Part shown: positions 33,920 through 42,674 of the stretch, in pieces | Position numbering within the stretch: position 1 is the first letter of the stretch | How the letters are laid out: every line of letters begins with the position of its first letter | NCBI GenBank assembly: GCA_024234675.1 | Contig: JACKNU010000001.1 | Span: 310,001-374,000 of the forward strand | Direction: 5' to 3' | Source of the DNA: Pseudomonadales bacterium | GTDB lineage: Bacteria; Pseudomonadota; Gammaproteobacteria; Pseudomonadales; Halieaceae | Length of the DNA stretch: 64,000 nucleotides | The notes under the pieces: model-generated | Told to the model about the DNA's origin: nothing | Database searches by the model: none | The model's input: only the letters and a program-made list of their open reading frames with translations | Made by a program: the position numbers and the translations under genes

Positions 33920-34680
33920 AGCCAGTCTGTTTGGTCATAGGCGCAGGTGCCGGTATCGGCGGTAATGTAGGCAGGCGCTTCGCCGCCGGCGGCTATCACG
34001 CCGTGCTATGTCGTCGCAGTGATGAAGAGGGCCTGCAGCAACTGGTCGCCGGGATAGAGGCGGCGGGCGGCTCGGCCAGCGGTTATTTGCTCAACGCGAT
34101 CGAACCGGGCAGCATCGAGGAGCGCGTGGCCGCCATCGAGGAAGAACTTGGGCCCATAGAGGTCGTGGTCTACAACCTGGGAGCCCAGATCGGGGATAGA
34201 GCCCTGGCCGACACCAGCTACAAGGCGTTTGAAATGGGCTGGCAACTCGGCACCTTCGGCTTGTTTCGTATCGCCTCAGCGGTATGCCCGAAGATGGTAC
34301 AGCGGGGCAAGGGCGTGATCCTGGTCACCTCGGCCACCGCGGCGGTGCGCGGCAACGCCGGACAGCACTCCCACGCGGCCGCCATGGGCGGGAGACGGAT
34401 GCTGTGCCAGACACTCAACGCGGAATTTGCCCGCAAGGGTATCCATGTGGCGCACGTGCTCGTCGATGGCATGGTGGATGCTCCCGATACCCTCGGCAAG
34501 ATGCTGGGGGCAGAGTCGTTCCAGCAGCTGCGCGGCCAACGCGGCGGCGCGCAGGACGGGCTGATGCTGCCGGCACAGATGGCGGAAACTTATTACCATG
34601 TGGCGCACCAACACCGCTCCGCCTGGACCCACGAACTGGATCTGCGGGCGTATTCAGACCTTGCCTGGTGGAACCACTAG
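33916..34680 (+). CDS. Short-chain dehydrogenase-like protein with altered active site
   Basis: A 254-residue Rossmann-fold protein starting at ATG 33916 behind AAGGAG. The nucleotide-binding glycines are present (GAGAGIGGNVGRRFA), as is VVYNLGAQ in place of NNAG. The catalytic segment has S139 (VTSATAAVRGN), but where Tyr-x3-Lys should follow the sequence reads QHSHAAAMGGRRM (150-162), with neither tyrosine nor lysine. Either it is not a standard oxidoreductase or it uses other residues. It is coupled to the upstream EstB-type gene and 36 bp before an isomerase-like gene. Confidence 0.82.
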   Translation: MKPVCLVIGAGAGIGGNVGRRFAAGGYHAVLCRRSDEEGLQQLVAGIEAAGGSASGYLLNAIEPGSIEERVAAIEEELGPIEVVVYNLGAQIGDRALADTSYKAFEMGWQLGTFGLFRIASAVCPKMVQRGKGVILVTSATAAVRGNAGQHSHAAAMGGRRMLCQTLNAEFARKGIHVAHVLVDGMVDAPDTLGKMLGAESFQQLRGQRGGAQDGLMLPAQMAETYYHVAHQHRSAWTHELDLRAYSDLAWWNH

Positions 34681-34716
34681 ATTCCCTGATTTGACTTGCA
34701 CACGAGGAACAAGCTT

Positions 34717-35328
34717 ATGCCCACACTGGATTTTATTTTCGATTTCGGCAGTCCCAATGCGTATTACTCGTACAAGGTACTGCCGGCTATTCTGGCGCGC
34801 ACCGGTGCCGAGCTGGTCATTCACCCGGTGCTGCTCGGGGGGATTTTCAAGATCACCGGCAACCAGCCGCCGATGCTGGCGTTCGGTGGCGTCAAGGGCA
34901 AGCTGGAGTATGAAATGCTGGAAAGCAAACGCTTTGCTGAGAAACATCAGCTCAACGACTTCGTGTTCAACAGCCATTTTCCGGTGAATACCGTGAGCAT
35001 TATGCGCGGCCTGGTGGCCGCGCAGGAGCTGGGCTGCGAACAGCAGTATATTGAGGTCGTGCTGTCCGCTATGTGGGAGCAGAGCCTGAAGATGGACGAT
35101 CCGGAGGTCATTGCAGCGGCCCTGAAGGACGGGGGCCTGGATGCCGGGGCGATCATGGCGCTGATCCAGACCGATGCCATCAAGGAGAAATTGAAAGCCA
35201 ATACCCAGGCGGCGGCGGATCGCGGCGTGTTCGGCATTCCCACCTTTTTTGTCGGCGATGAAATGTTTTTCGGCAAGGAACGCCTGGGCCAGGTTGAGGA
35301 GGAACTGGCCGCCGCGGGCAAGACCTGA
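34717..35328 (+). CDS. 2-hydroxychromene-2-carboxylate isomerase/DsbA-family protein
   Basis: A 203-residue protein with the thioredoxin fold plus helical insert of kappa-class GST-like isomerases. ATG 34717 has GAGGA eight bases upstream. FDFGSPNAYYSY carries the serine that replaces the thioredoxin cysteine and binds glutathione; VFGIPTFFVGDEMFFGKERL is the cis-proline and C-terminal signature. Characterised members isomerise a naphthalene-pathway intermediate, but no such pathway is visible here, so a related isomerisation or detoxification is as likely. Confidence 0.85.
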   Translation: MPTLDFIFDFGSPNAYYSYKVLPAILARTGAELVIHPVLLGGIFKITGNQPPMLAFGGVKGKLEYEMLESKRFAEKHQLNDFVFNSHFPVNTVSIMRGLVAAQELGCEQQYIEVVLSAMWEQSLKMDDPEVIAAALKDGGLDAGAIMALIQTDAIKEKLKANTQAAADRGVFGIPTFFVGDEMFFGKERLGQVEEELAAAGKT

Positions 35329-35402
35329 AGCTCGCCGGTGTCGGTCCCGGAGACTGCTGATTCCTGTTACCGGTTTGCGTTCGGCACATTTATACTGGGC
35401 CG

Positions 35403-35951
35403 ATGACTATCATCAGCATTCTGCTGGTTCTGGTCGCCGTCGCCGGCGTCTGGATCTACAATCGGCTGGTCCGTGATCGCAACCAGGTGCGCGCTGCCTG
35501 GAGCGATATCGACGTGCAGCTCAAGCGCCGCCACGAGTTGGTGCCGAGGCTGGTGTCCTGTGTAAAGGCCTACGCGGATTTCGAAAAGGCCACCCTGCTC
35601 GCAGTGACCGAATTGCGCGAGCAGAGTATGGCCACCCCCGAGCTGCCGCAAAAAGCGGCCCTGGAGGACGCGATACATACCGGTCTGCACAAGCTTATTG
35701 TGGTGGCGGAGGCCTACCCGGAGCTCAAGGCGGACGAGAACTTCCGCCAGCTGCAAGCCGAGCTCACGGATACGGAAGACCAGATCCAGTACGCCAGGCG
35801 CTTCTACAATGGCGCTGTCAGGCTGTTCAACACCCGGGTGCAGTCCTTTCCCGACCTGCTGCTGGCACGCCCCCTGGGTTTCGAGGCGGCGGACTATTTC
35901 GAAATAGACGATGCCGCGGCCCGTGTCACGCCGACGGTCGGGTTGCGCTGA
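35403..35951 (+). CDS. LemA family protein
   Basis: A 182-residue protein with one N-terminal helix (about 3-20) and a helical-bundle domain. IYNRLVRDRNQVRAAWSDIDVQLKRRHELVP is clipped here to its key part NQVRAAWSDIDVQLKRR, the LemA signature. The start codon of the DUF2207 gene follows its stop directly, and LemA and DUF2207/TPM-type proteins commonly pair in bacteria. The role is unknown; membrane or envelope quality control is a guess. Confidence 0.9.
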   Translation: MTIISILLVLVAVAGVWIYNRLVRDRNQVRAAWSDIDVQLKRRHELVPRLVSCVKAYADFEKATLLAVTELREQSMATPELPQKAALEDAIHTGLHKLIVVAEAYPELKADENFRQLQAELTDTEDQIQYARRFYNGAVRLFNTRVQSFPDLLLARPLGFEAADYFEIDDAAARVTPTVGLR

Positions 35952-37646
35952 ATGAGCCCCGGCATGCTGGTGCGGCTGCTCTGTATGGGCTTGCTCGCAC
36001 TGTGCCAGCCGGCGTTGGCGGTCGAGCGCATACTGTCCTACGACAGTGACATCGCCATCGCCGCCGACGCGAGCATGACGGTGCGCGAGACCATACGCGT
36101 GGTCGCCGAGGGCAGGGACATCCGCCGCGGTATCTATCGCGATTTTCCCACCCGCTACCGGGATCGCTTCGGCAACGACGTGGAGGTGCGCTTTCGCGTG
36201 CGCGAAGTCCTGCGGGACGGCGAGCCCGAATCCTGGCACAGGAAACGACTCGGCAACGGCGTGCGCATCTATGCCGGTCGCTCGGATACCTACCTGAGCC
36301 CGGGGGAATACACCTACACCTTCGTCTACGAGACCGATCGCCAGATCGGCTTTTTTGAAACCCATGATGAACTGTACTGGAATGTAACCGGTAACGGCTG
36401 GGATTTCGCCATCGAGCAGGCGCGCGCCACGGTCAGGCTGCCCGAGGCGGTCAACGCCGCCAACCTTACCCTCAGCGGCTACACCGGGCCCCAGGGTGCC
36501 AGGGGCACAGACTACGATGAGCGGGTGGGGCAGGGCCAGGGGCTGATCTGGACCACGCGCGCGCTGCCTCCCGGGTCCGGACTGACGCTGGTGATGGGAT
36601 GGCCCAAGGGGGTGGTGGCGGAACCGGGGCCCCTGCGGCGCCTGGGCTACCTGCTGGGGGACAACCTGGGGCTGCTGCTTGCCCTGCTGGCCCTGGTCGG
36701 CAGCGCCTGTTACCTGTACACCATGTGGTCCCGGCACGGTCGCGATCCGGGCAAGGGGGTGATATTCCCGCACTACGAGCCCCCCGAGGGCTACTCTCCC
36801 GCGGCCGCGCGCTTCATCAACGAGATGGGTTACGACAAGGAAACATTTACGGCCGCGGTCATCAACCTGGCCGTGAAGGGCTATGTCTCGATCAGCTGTG
36901 ACGATGATGACTATACCCTGGGACGCCTGCCGTCCTCCGCGCCGCTGGCCGCGGGCGAGCAAGTATTGCTGGAGCGCCTGTTTCGCAACGGTGCGGTGCT
37001 GGAACTGGACAACAAGAACCATGCGCAGGTGTCGGCTGCCCGGTCCGCCCACAAGCAGGCCCTGCAGCGGGACTACCTGGGACAGTACTTCAAGACCAAC
37101 GCCATACTGATGCTCCCCTCCATCGTGATTTCCGCGCTGCTGCTACTGGTGATCGTGAGCACCGGCAAGCTGGTGCCGCTGGTGTTTGCCCTCTATGCCG
37201 GGGTTCTGGTGCTGCATATCCTCTTTGCCTACCTGCTGAAGGCGCCCTCGGCCCGAGGCCGCCGCCTGATGGACCAACTGGAGGGGTTCAAACTGTACCT
37301 GGAGGTGGCGGAAAAAGACGATCTCGAGCTGCGCCATCCGCCGGACATGACGCCGGAACTGTTTGAGAAGTACCTGCCCTACGCCATCGCGCTGGGCGTG
37401 GAACAGGCCTGGGCCGAGCAGTTCAGTGAGGTCTTTGCCCGCTTGCAGGCCACCCGGGGTGCAGCCTACAGCCCGGCCTGGTACCAGGGCAGCTTCAACT
37501 CCAGCCGCATGGGCAGTTTCGCCAGCAGCGTGGGAGGCAAGCTCTCCTCCGCGATTGCCTCGGCGGCTACCGCACCGGGCAGCAGTTCGGGTTCCGGCGG
37601 CTCCTCCGGGGGCGGAGGCGGCGGTGGTGGCGGCGGCGGTTGGTAG
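35952..37646 (+). CDS. DUF2207 membrane protein with glycine-rich tail
   Basis: A 564-residue protein. The signal peptide ends at about residue 24 (PALA before VERIL). The N-terminal extracytoplasmic DUF2207 domain includes IRRGIYRDFPTRY and SPGEYTYTFVYET. Membrane helices lie at about 228-250 and as a pair at about 385-420. The C-terminus is a Ser/Gly tract ending in a glycine run and a final tryptophan, seen in many members. It is co-transcribed with lemA. Function is unknown. Confidence 0.88.
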   Translation: MSPGMLVRLLCMGLLALCQPALAVERILSYDSDIAIAADASMTVRETIRVVAEGRDIRRGIYRDFPTRYRDRFGNDVEVRFRVREVLRDGEPESWHRKRLGNGVRIYAGRSDTYLSPGEYTYTFVYETDRQIGFFETHDELYWNVTGNGWDFAIEQARATVRLPEAVNAANLTLSGYTGPQGARGTDYDERVGQGQGLIWTTRALPPGSGLTLVMGWPKGVVAEPGPLRRLGYLLGDNLGLLLALLALVGSACYLYTMWSRHGRDPGKGVIFPHYEPPEGYSPAAARFINEMGYDKETFTAAVINLAVKGYVSISCDDDDYTLGRLPSSAPLAAGEQVLLERLFRNGAVLELDNKNHAQVSAARSAHKQALQRDYLGQYFKTNAILMLPSIVISALLLLVIVSTGKLVPLVFALYAGVLVLHILFAYLLKAPSARGRRLMDQLEGFKLYLEVAEKDDLELRHPPDMTPELFEKYLPYAIALGVEQAWAEQFSEVFARLQATRGAAYSPAWYQGSFNSSRMGSFASSVGGKLSSAIASAATAPGSSSGSGGSSGGGGGGGGGGGW

Positions 37647-37691
37647 TGCTGCCGGTATCCTGCGGAGCGTGCCCGGGCTCCCGCGAGGGAC

Positions 37692-39185
37692 TCAACTCGA
37701 CAGGTAGCGCTCCAGGATATTGGCCTTGAAGGCCTCGGTGCCCAGGGGCGCGCCGGTGGCCCGGGCGATCAGGTCATCGGGCATGTACAGGCAGCCCTGG
37801 CTGCGAATATTGGCGTCCAGCCAGCTGAACAGCGGCTGGAAGTCGCCCCTGGCCAGGCCCGGCAGCAGGTCCGGCTCGGCGCGTTTCGCCGCGGCAAATA
37901 TCTGGGCCGCCGCCACGGCGCCCAGGGAATAGGTGGGGAAGTAACCCAGTATCCCCTCGGGCCAGTGCACATCCTGCATGACGCCGTCCCGGTTGTCCCG
38001 GGGGCGGATGCCGACCAGGCTTTCCATCAGCTCGTTCCAGGCGCCGGGCAGGTCGGCGGTCGCCAGTTCGCCCGCTATGATGGCTTTCTCCAGGCGGTAG
38101 CGCAGGATCACGTGCAGCGGGTAGGTGACCTCATCGGCATAGACGCGAATCAGGCCGGGCTCTACCCGGCGATAGATGCGCAGCAGGTTGTCGGCCTCCC
38201 AGGCTGCTCCCTCGCTGCCGAGCACACGCCTGATGACGGGTACCAGGAACGAGATGGCCTCCGCCGAGCGCGCCGCCTGCATTTCCAGCAGCAGTGACTG
38301 GCTCTCGTGGAGGGTCATCCCACGGCTCTTGCCCACCGGCTGGGTGGCCCAGTCCGCGGGCAGGCCGTCTTCGTACAGGGCGTGCCCGGTCTCATGGATC
38401 ACCGCCATGAGGCTGGCCATGAAGTCGTTGTCCTCGTAGCGGGTGGTGATACGCACATCGCCGCTGGCGCCGCCGCTGAAGGGGTGGTGGGCGATGTCGA
38501 GGCGGCCGTGGTCGAAGGGGAAGCCCAGTATCTTCATCAGTTCCAGCCCCAGTTCCCGCTGCCGCTCCACCGGAAACGGACCCGGGGGGATAATGGGCCG
38601 GGGCCCGGCGTCCTGCCTGGCCCTGATCTGGAGCAGGATGTCCGGCAGGTAAGCAGCCAGGTCGTCGAATATCCGGTCCACCTGGGACTCGCGGCGACCG
38701 GGATCGAACTGATCCAGCAGGGCCTCGTAGGGTGTTACCCCCATCACCTCGGACTTGATGGCGGCCTCTTCGCGCTTGAGCGCGAACAGGGCATCCAGTT
38801 TCGGTTCCAGGCTGGCCCAATCATCCGCGGCCCGGGCTTCGCGCCAGGTCATCGCCGCCTGGGACGAGGCAAGCACCAGTTTTTCCACCAGCTCTGCGGG
38901 CACCGCATTGGCGTGCACAAAGCCGTGTCGTATCTCCCGCAGGTTGGCCTGCTGCCAGGGGTTCAGGGAGGCGGCCTCCGCCTCGGCCTGCAGGATCAGT
39001 TCCTCCAGGCCGTCGGCGGTCTCCAGGTCGTGCACCATCACACTGAGCTCCGCCAGCACGCTGGCCCTGGCGGGCGCCGCCCCCGCGGGCATCATGGTTT
39101 CCTGGTCCCAGTGGAGGATGCCCATGGCGTTATCGAGGGCGGCGATTTTTTTCTGGCGCGCTTCCAGTTGCAGGTAGGCTTGCAT
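37692..39185 (-). CDS. Metallocarboxypeptidase, M32 family
   Basis: A 497-residue thermostable-carboxypeptidase-1 (Taq) type enzyme. The zinc motif is HETGH at 264-268, with HHPFSGGASGDVRITTRY upstream and MTLHESQSLL downstream, all diagnostic of M32. It removes C-terminal residues from peptides in the cytoplasm. ATG 39185 gives MQAYLQLEARQKKIAALDNA, the conserved beginning; a longer frame to 39287 adds unsupported residues. It follows phrB by 108 bp on the same strand. Confidence 0.93.
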   Translation of the reverse strand: MQAYLQLEARQKKIAALDNAMGILHWDQETMMPAGAAPARASVLAELSVMVHDLETADGLEELILQAEAEAASLNPWQQANLREIRHGFVHANAVPAELVEKLVLASSQAAMTWREARAADDWASLEPKLDALFALKREEAAIKSEVMGVTPYEALLDQFDPGRRESQVDRIFDDLAAYLPDILLQIRARQDAGPRPIIPPGPFPVERQRELGLELMKILGFPFDHGRLDIAHHPFSGGASGDVRITTRYEDNDFMASLMAVIHETGHALYEDGLPADWATQPVGKSRGMTLHESQSLLLEMQAARSAEAISFLVPVIRRVLGSEGAAWEADNLLRIYRRVEPGLIRVYADEVTYPLHVILRYRLEKAIIAGELATADLPGAWNELMESLVGIRPRDNRDGVMQDVHWPEGILGYFPTYSLGAVAAAQIFAAAKRAEPDLLPGLARGDFQPLFSWLDANIRSQGCLYMPDDLIARATGAPLGTEAFKANILERYLSS

Positions 39186-39293
39186 CGGGGTAGTCCGTCT
39201 GGTTGGTTTTCGGCAAGCGGCTAGTGTGCCCCTAAAGTCGTCCGCCGTTAAGCCCCGTGGCCGCAATTGCCGCGGCCTTGTTCCCACCGGCGA

Positions 39294-40733
39294 CTAGCCC
39301 TTGATCGAGCCGTAGGCCGCCAGCGCGGCCTCCCGCGCGGCCTTGTGCTCCACGATGGGCGCGGGGTAGTCATCCCCCAGAGCGACGCCAGCCCTGGCGA
39401 GGACATCCGCAGGCGCCTCCCAGGGCTTATGCAGGTAGCGATCCGGCAGTTCCGCCAACTCCGGTACCCAGCGGCGCACATAGTCGCCCTGGGCATCGAA
39501 CTTCTCCCCCTGGGTCACCGGGTTGAAAATGCGGAAGTAGGGCGAGGCATCGGCGCCACTGCCCGCCACCCACTGCCAGCCGCAACTGTTATTGGCCAGG
39601 TCGGCGTCCACCAGGGTGTCGTGAAACCAGCGGGCGCCCGTGCGCCAGTGCGTCAGCAGGTGCTTGGTCAGGAAAGAGGCCACGACCATGCGTACGCGGT
39701 TGTGCATGTAGCCGGTGTGCCACAGCTCCCGCATGCCGGCATCGACGATGGGGTAGCCGGTCAGGCCGCGCTGCCAGGCCCGCAGGGCAGTCTCGTTGCC
39801 CAGCCAGGGGAAGGCTTGGAATGGCTCCTTGAAGGGTTGCTCCACGATGTGGGGAAAGTGGTACATCAGGTGATGGGAGAATTCCCGCCAGCCCAACTCG
39901 CTGAGAAACTTGTCGACCTGCTCCTTGCGGTCGGGGTCGGCATGCGCCAGTCCGCGGGCCGCGTGCCAGACCGCCCTGGGAGAAATTTCCCCGAAATGCA
40001 GGTGCGCCGACAGTCGCGAGGTCGCCCCCCGGGCAGGGTGATTGCGGCCCTCACTGTAGTCGGCCACCGGGCCGGCCAGGAATGTCGCCAGGCGCTCGGC
40101 TGCGCCGGTACTGCCGGGGGACCACAGTGGCGGCCATTGGCTGGCCCAGTCCGGGTCCCGCGGCAGCAACCCCCAGTCCAGCAGGGACTCCCCCCGGGGC
40201 GGGGTGGGGTGCCAGTTGATGTCCACCGGCGGGGGCTGGGGCCGGCGAGGCTCGCTGCTGCGCAGGCACTGGCGCCAGAAAGGCGTGAATATCTTGAAGG
40301 GCGCCTCTGCCTGGGTCATGACCTGGCCGGGCTCGAACAGTAGCGAGCCCGGGTAGCGTTTGAAGTCGATCTGGCGGCTGGCCAGCGTGCTGTGTAACTG
40401 TTGTTCCAGCGCGCCTGCCCAGGGTTCGTACTGCCGGCTGCAGTGGATGGCGTCCGCGTCGCAGGCCCCCACCAGCTCTTCCAGTACCTGTGGCGCGCTG
40501 CCGCGCCGAAGCAGCAGCTCGCCGCCCAGTCCCCGCAGTTCGTCCTGCAGGGAGAGCAGGCTGTGGTGCAGCCACCAGCGACTGGCAGCCCCCGGCCTGT
40601 GCTCACCCGGAGTTTCGTCATCGAGGATGAAGCAGGCTACCAGCGGTTTGCCCGTGGCGGCGGCCGCGAGCAGGCCCGGCAGGTCCTGTACCCGAAGGTC
40701 TTGCCGGAACCAGTAAATAATCGTGTTTGCCAT
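39294..40733 (-). CDS. phrB: Deoxyribodipyrimidine photolyase
   Basis: A 479-residue class I CPD photolyase, which repairs cyclobutane pyrimidine dimers with blue light. The antenna-binding Rossmann domain starts YWFRQDLRVQDLPGL; the FAD domain contains WHTGYMHNRVRMVVASFL and NNSCGWQWVAGSGADASPYF. The start is taken at ATG 40733 (MANTIIYWFRQ); an upstream in-frame ATG would add 23 residues and enter the sirtuin gene. It is 31 bp downstream of the sirtuin gene on the same strand. Confidence 0.95.
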   Translation of the reverse strand: MANTIIYWFRQDLRVQDLPGLLAAAATGKPLVACFILDDETPGEHRPGAASRWWLHHSLLSLQDELRGLGGELLLRRGSAPQVLEELVGACDADAIHCSRQYEPWAGALEQQLHSTLASRQIDFKRYPGSLLFEPGQVMTQAEAPFKIFTPFWRQCLRSSEPRRPQPPPVDINWHPTPPRGESLLDWGLLPRDPDWASQWPPLWSPGSTGAAERLATFLAGPVADYSEGRNHPARGATSRLSAHLHFGEISPRAVWHAARGLAHADPDRKEQVDKFLSELGWREFSHHLMYHFPHIVEQPFKEPFQAFPWLGNETALRAWQRGLTGYPIVDAGMRELWHTGYMHNRVRMVVASFLTKHLLTHWRTGARWFHDTLVDADLANNSCGWQWVAGSGADASPYFRIFNPVTQGEKFDAQGDYVRRWVPELAELPDRYLHKPWEAPADVLARAGVALGDDYPAPIVEHKAAREAALAAYGSIKG

Positions 40734-40764
40734 AGAGTTGTTACGTTCAGGGGAGGCGGGGGGA

Positions 40765-41595
40765 TCACAGCCTGGCGGCCAGCGCGGCGAGCAGGCTTTC
40801 ACACTCGGTGTGACATTTCAGCGTCGCCATCGAGTCCGCCCGGGTGATCCCGGGATTGATGATAGCCAGCGGCTTGCCCAACTGGCTGGCCAGGCGGCAA
40901 AAGCGAAACCCGGAGTAGACCTGCAGGGAGCTGCCGACGGCCAGCAGGGCGTCGGCAGCCGCCACGGCGGCCTGGCATTGTTGCACCCGCGCCGCTGGCA
41001 CCGCACCGCCAAAAAACACCACGTCGGGGATCAGGGTGCCGCCGCAGGCGTCACAGGATGGTGGGCGGAACTGCCTCACCAGGTCCGCGTCGATAGCGGC
41101 GTCACCGTCGGGACGCACCGCCCCGGCCCGGTCGCTGTGCCGGGGGTTGTCCCGCAGCATGCGCTGCTGCAGCTGCTCGCGGCAGACGCGGGCCCCGCAG
41201 GCGAGGCAGCGCACCTGGTCCACCCGGCCGTGCAGGTCGATCACGGCATGGCTGCCCGCCCGCTGGTGCAGACGGTCGACGTTCTGGGTGATGAGCAGGT
41301 CCACATGGCCGCGCCGTTCCAGCTGCGCCAGGGCGAGGTGGGCGGCATTGGGCCGGGCCTCGCGCACCACCGGCCAGCCCCGCAGTGAGCGGGCCCAGTA
41401 GCGGCGGCGATGGTCGCCATCGCCGATAAATTCCTGGTGGGTAATGGGCGCGCTGTGGCGCCAGGTGCCCTGCCGGTCGCGGTAGGTGGGAATGCCCGAG
41501 GAGGCGCTGATACCGGCGCCGGTGAGCACGACCAGCCGGGGATGCTCCGCGACAAACTTCCGCAGCCCCGATATTTCTGTGTGCAGGGTGTTCAT
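40765..41595 (-). CDS. Sirtuin, NAD-dependent protein deacylase
   Basis: A 276-residue Sir2 protein. GAGISASSGIPTYRDRQG (26-43) binds NAD, TQNVDRLH and DLHGRV hold the active-site asparagine, aspartate and histidine, and two Cys pairs (CLAC and CDAC) bind zinc. GSSLQVYSGF is the C-terminal NAD loop. The overall pattern resembles SIRT4-like class II enzymes more than E. coli CobB. The substrate is not predictable. It heads a unit with phrB and is divergent from the epimerase gene. Confidence 0.93.
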   Translation of the reverse strand: MNTLHTEISGLRKFVAEHPRLVVLTGAGISASSGIPTYRDRQGTWRHSAPITHQEFIGDGDHRRRYWARSLRGWPVVREARPNAAHLALAQLERRGHVDLLITQNVDRLHQRAGSHAVIDLHGRVDQVRCLACGARVCREQLQQRMLRDNPRHSDRAGAVRPDGDAAIDADLVRQFRPPSCDACGGTLIPDVVFFGGAVPAARVQQCQAAVAAADALLAVGSSLQVYSGFRFCRLASQLGKPLAIINPGITRADSMATLKCHTECESLLAALAARL

Positions 41596-41727
41596 GGGAT
41601 CGTCTGTTCACACTCGTTGCGTTGGCCCTAGTATACGCAGGTCCGGGCGCTTGCGATGACAGTCGGCCTGATCCGGTTTGCGGCGGCAACGTAATTAACA
41701 GATGACATTTTCAACCGGGAGCGTCCC

Positions 41728-42618
41728 ATGCACTATCTGATCACCGGCGGCACCGGCTTTATCGGCACGGCACTGACGGCCAGCCTCACAACCCGCGGCC
41801 ATCGGGTCACCGTACTCACCCGCCAGCAGCGGCCCGCGCAGGGCCAGGTCAGTTATATCGACGACCTGGCGGCCCTGCCGGCAGACACGGTTATCGACAG
41901 CATCGTCAATCTCGCCGGCGCCTCGCTGGCGGGCGCCCGCTGGACCGCGGCCTACAAGCAAACGATTATCGACAGTCGCCTGCAGACCACCCGGCGCGTG
42001 GTGGAACTGATACAGCGACTGGAACAAAAACCCCCGGTATTGCTCAGCGCCAGCGCCATCGGCTACTACGGCCACCACGGCGATGAGGTGCTGGACGAGG
42101 AGGGCGCGGTTGCGCAGGGTTTCTCGCACGACCTGTGTCGACAGTGGGAAAGCGCGGCGCGCGCCGCCGAGGACGAGGGCGTACGGATCTGCCTGCTGCG
42201 TCTGGGCGTGGTGCTCGATGCCGGCGGTGGCGCGCTGCAGGAGATGTCGCGGCCGTTTCGCTTTGGCGTCGCCAACTGGCTGGGCGATGGTCGGCAGTGG
42301 CTGAGCTGGGTGCACCGTGAAGACGTGGTCAGCGCCATCCGCTTCCTGGACGAGCGCACTGACCTGCGCGGGGCGTTCAATATCACCGCGCCGGAGCCGG
42401 TAACCAGCAGGGGATTCTGCGCGGCCCTGCAACAACACTACCGCACCTGGCTGGCCGCGCCGGTGCCGGCGCCCGTGATGCGGCTGCTGGTCGGTGACAT
42501 GGCGCAAGAACTACTGCTGCAGGGTCAGAGAGTGGTGCCTGCCCGGCTTCAGGATGCCGGGTTTACCTTTGCCTACCCCGGTCTCGACAGAGCGCTGCAG
42601 GCTATCTACCAAAAATGA
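41728..42618 (+). CDS. TIGR01777 family NAD-dependent epimerase-like protein
   Basis: A 296-residue extended-SDR protein (YfcH/SDR39U1 group). ITGGTGFIGTALTASL is the nucleotide-binding motif; LSASAIGYYGHHGDEVLDE and SWVHREDVVSAIRFL are family signatures. The substrate of the family is unknown. It lies upstream of a MerR-type regulator (ATGA overlap with the regulator's earliest possible start) and divergent from the sirtuin-phrB unit, an association seen in light-response loci. Confidence 0.92.
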   Translation: MHYLITGGTGFIGTALTASLTTRGHRVTVLTRQQRPAQGQVSYIDDLAALPADTVIDSIVNLAGASLAGARWTAAYKQTIIDSRLQTTRRVVELIQRLEQKPPVLLSASAIGYYGHHGDEVLDEEGAVAQGFSHDLCRQWESAARAAEDEGVRICLLRLGVVLDAGGGALQEMSRPFRFGVANWLGDGRQWLSWVHREDVVSAIRFLDERTDLRGAFNITAPEPVTSRGFCAALQQHYRTWLAAPVPAPVMRLLVGDMAQELLLQGQRVVPARLQDAGFTFAYPGLDRALQAIYQK

Positions 42619-42674
42619 CATCCGCTCGCGAGGCAGCTGCGTACATTCCTACACGTCCTGACGAGGCAGTAAGC

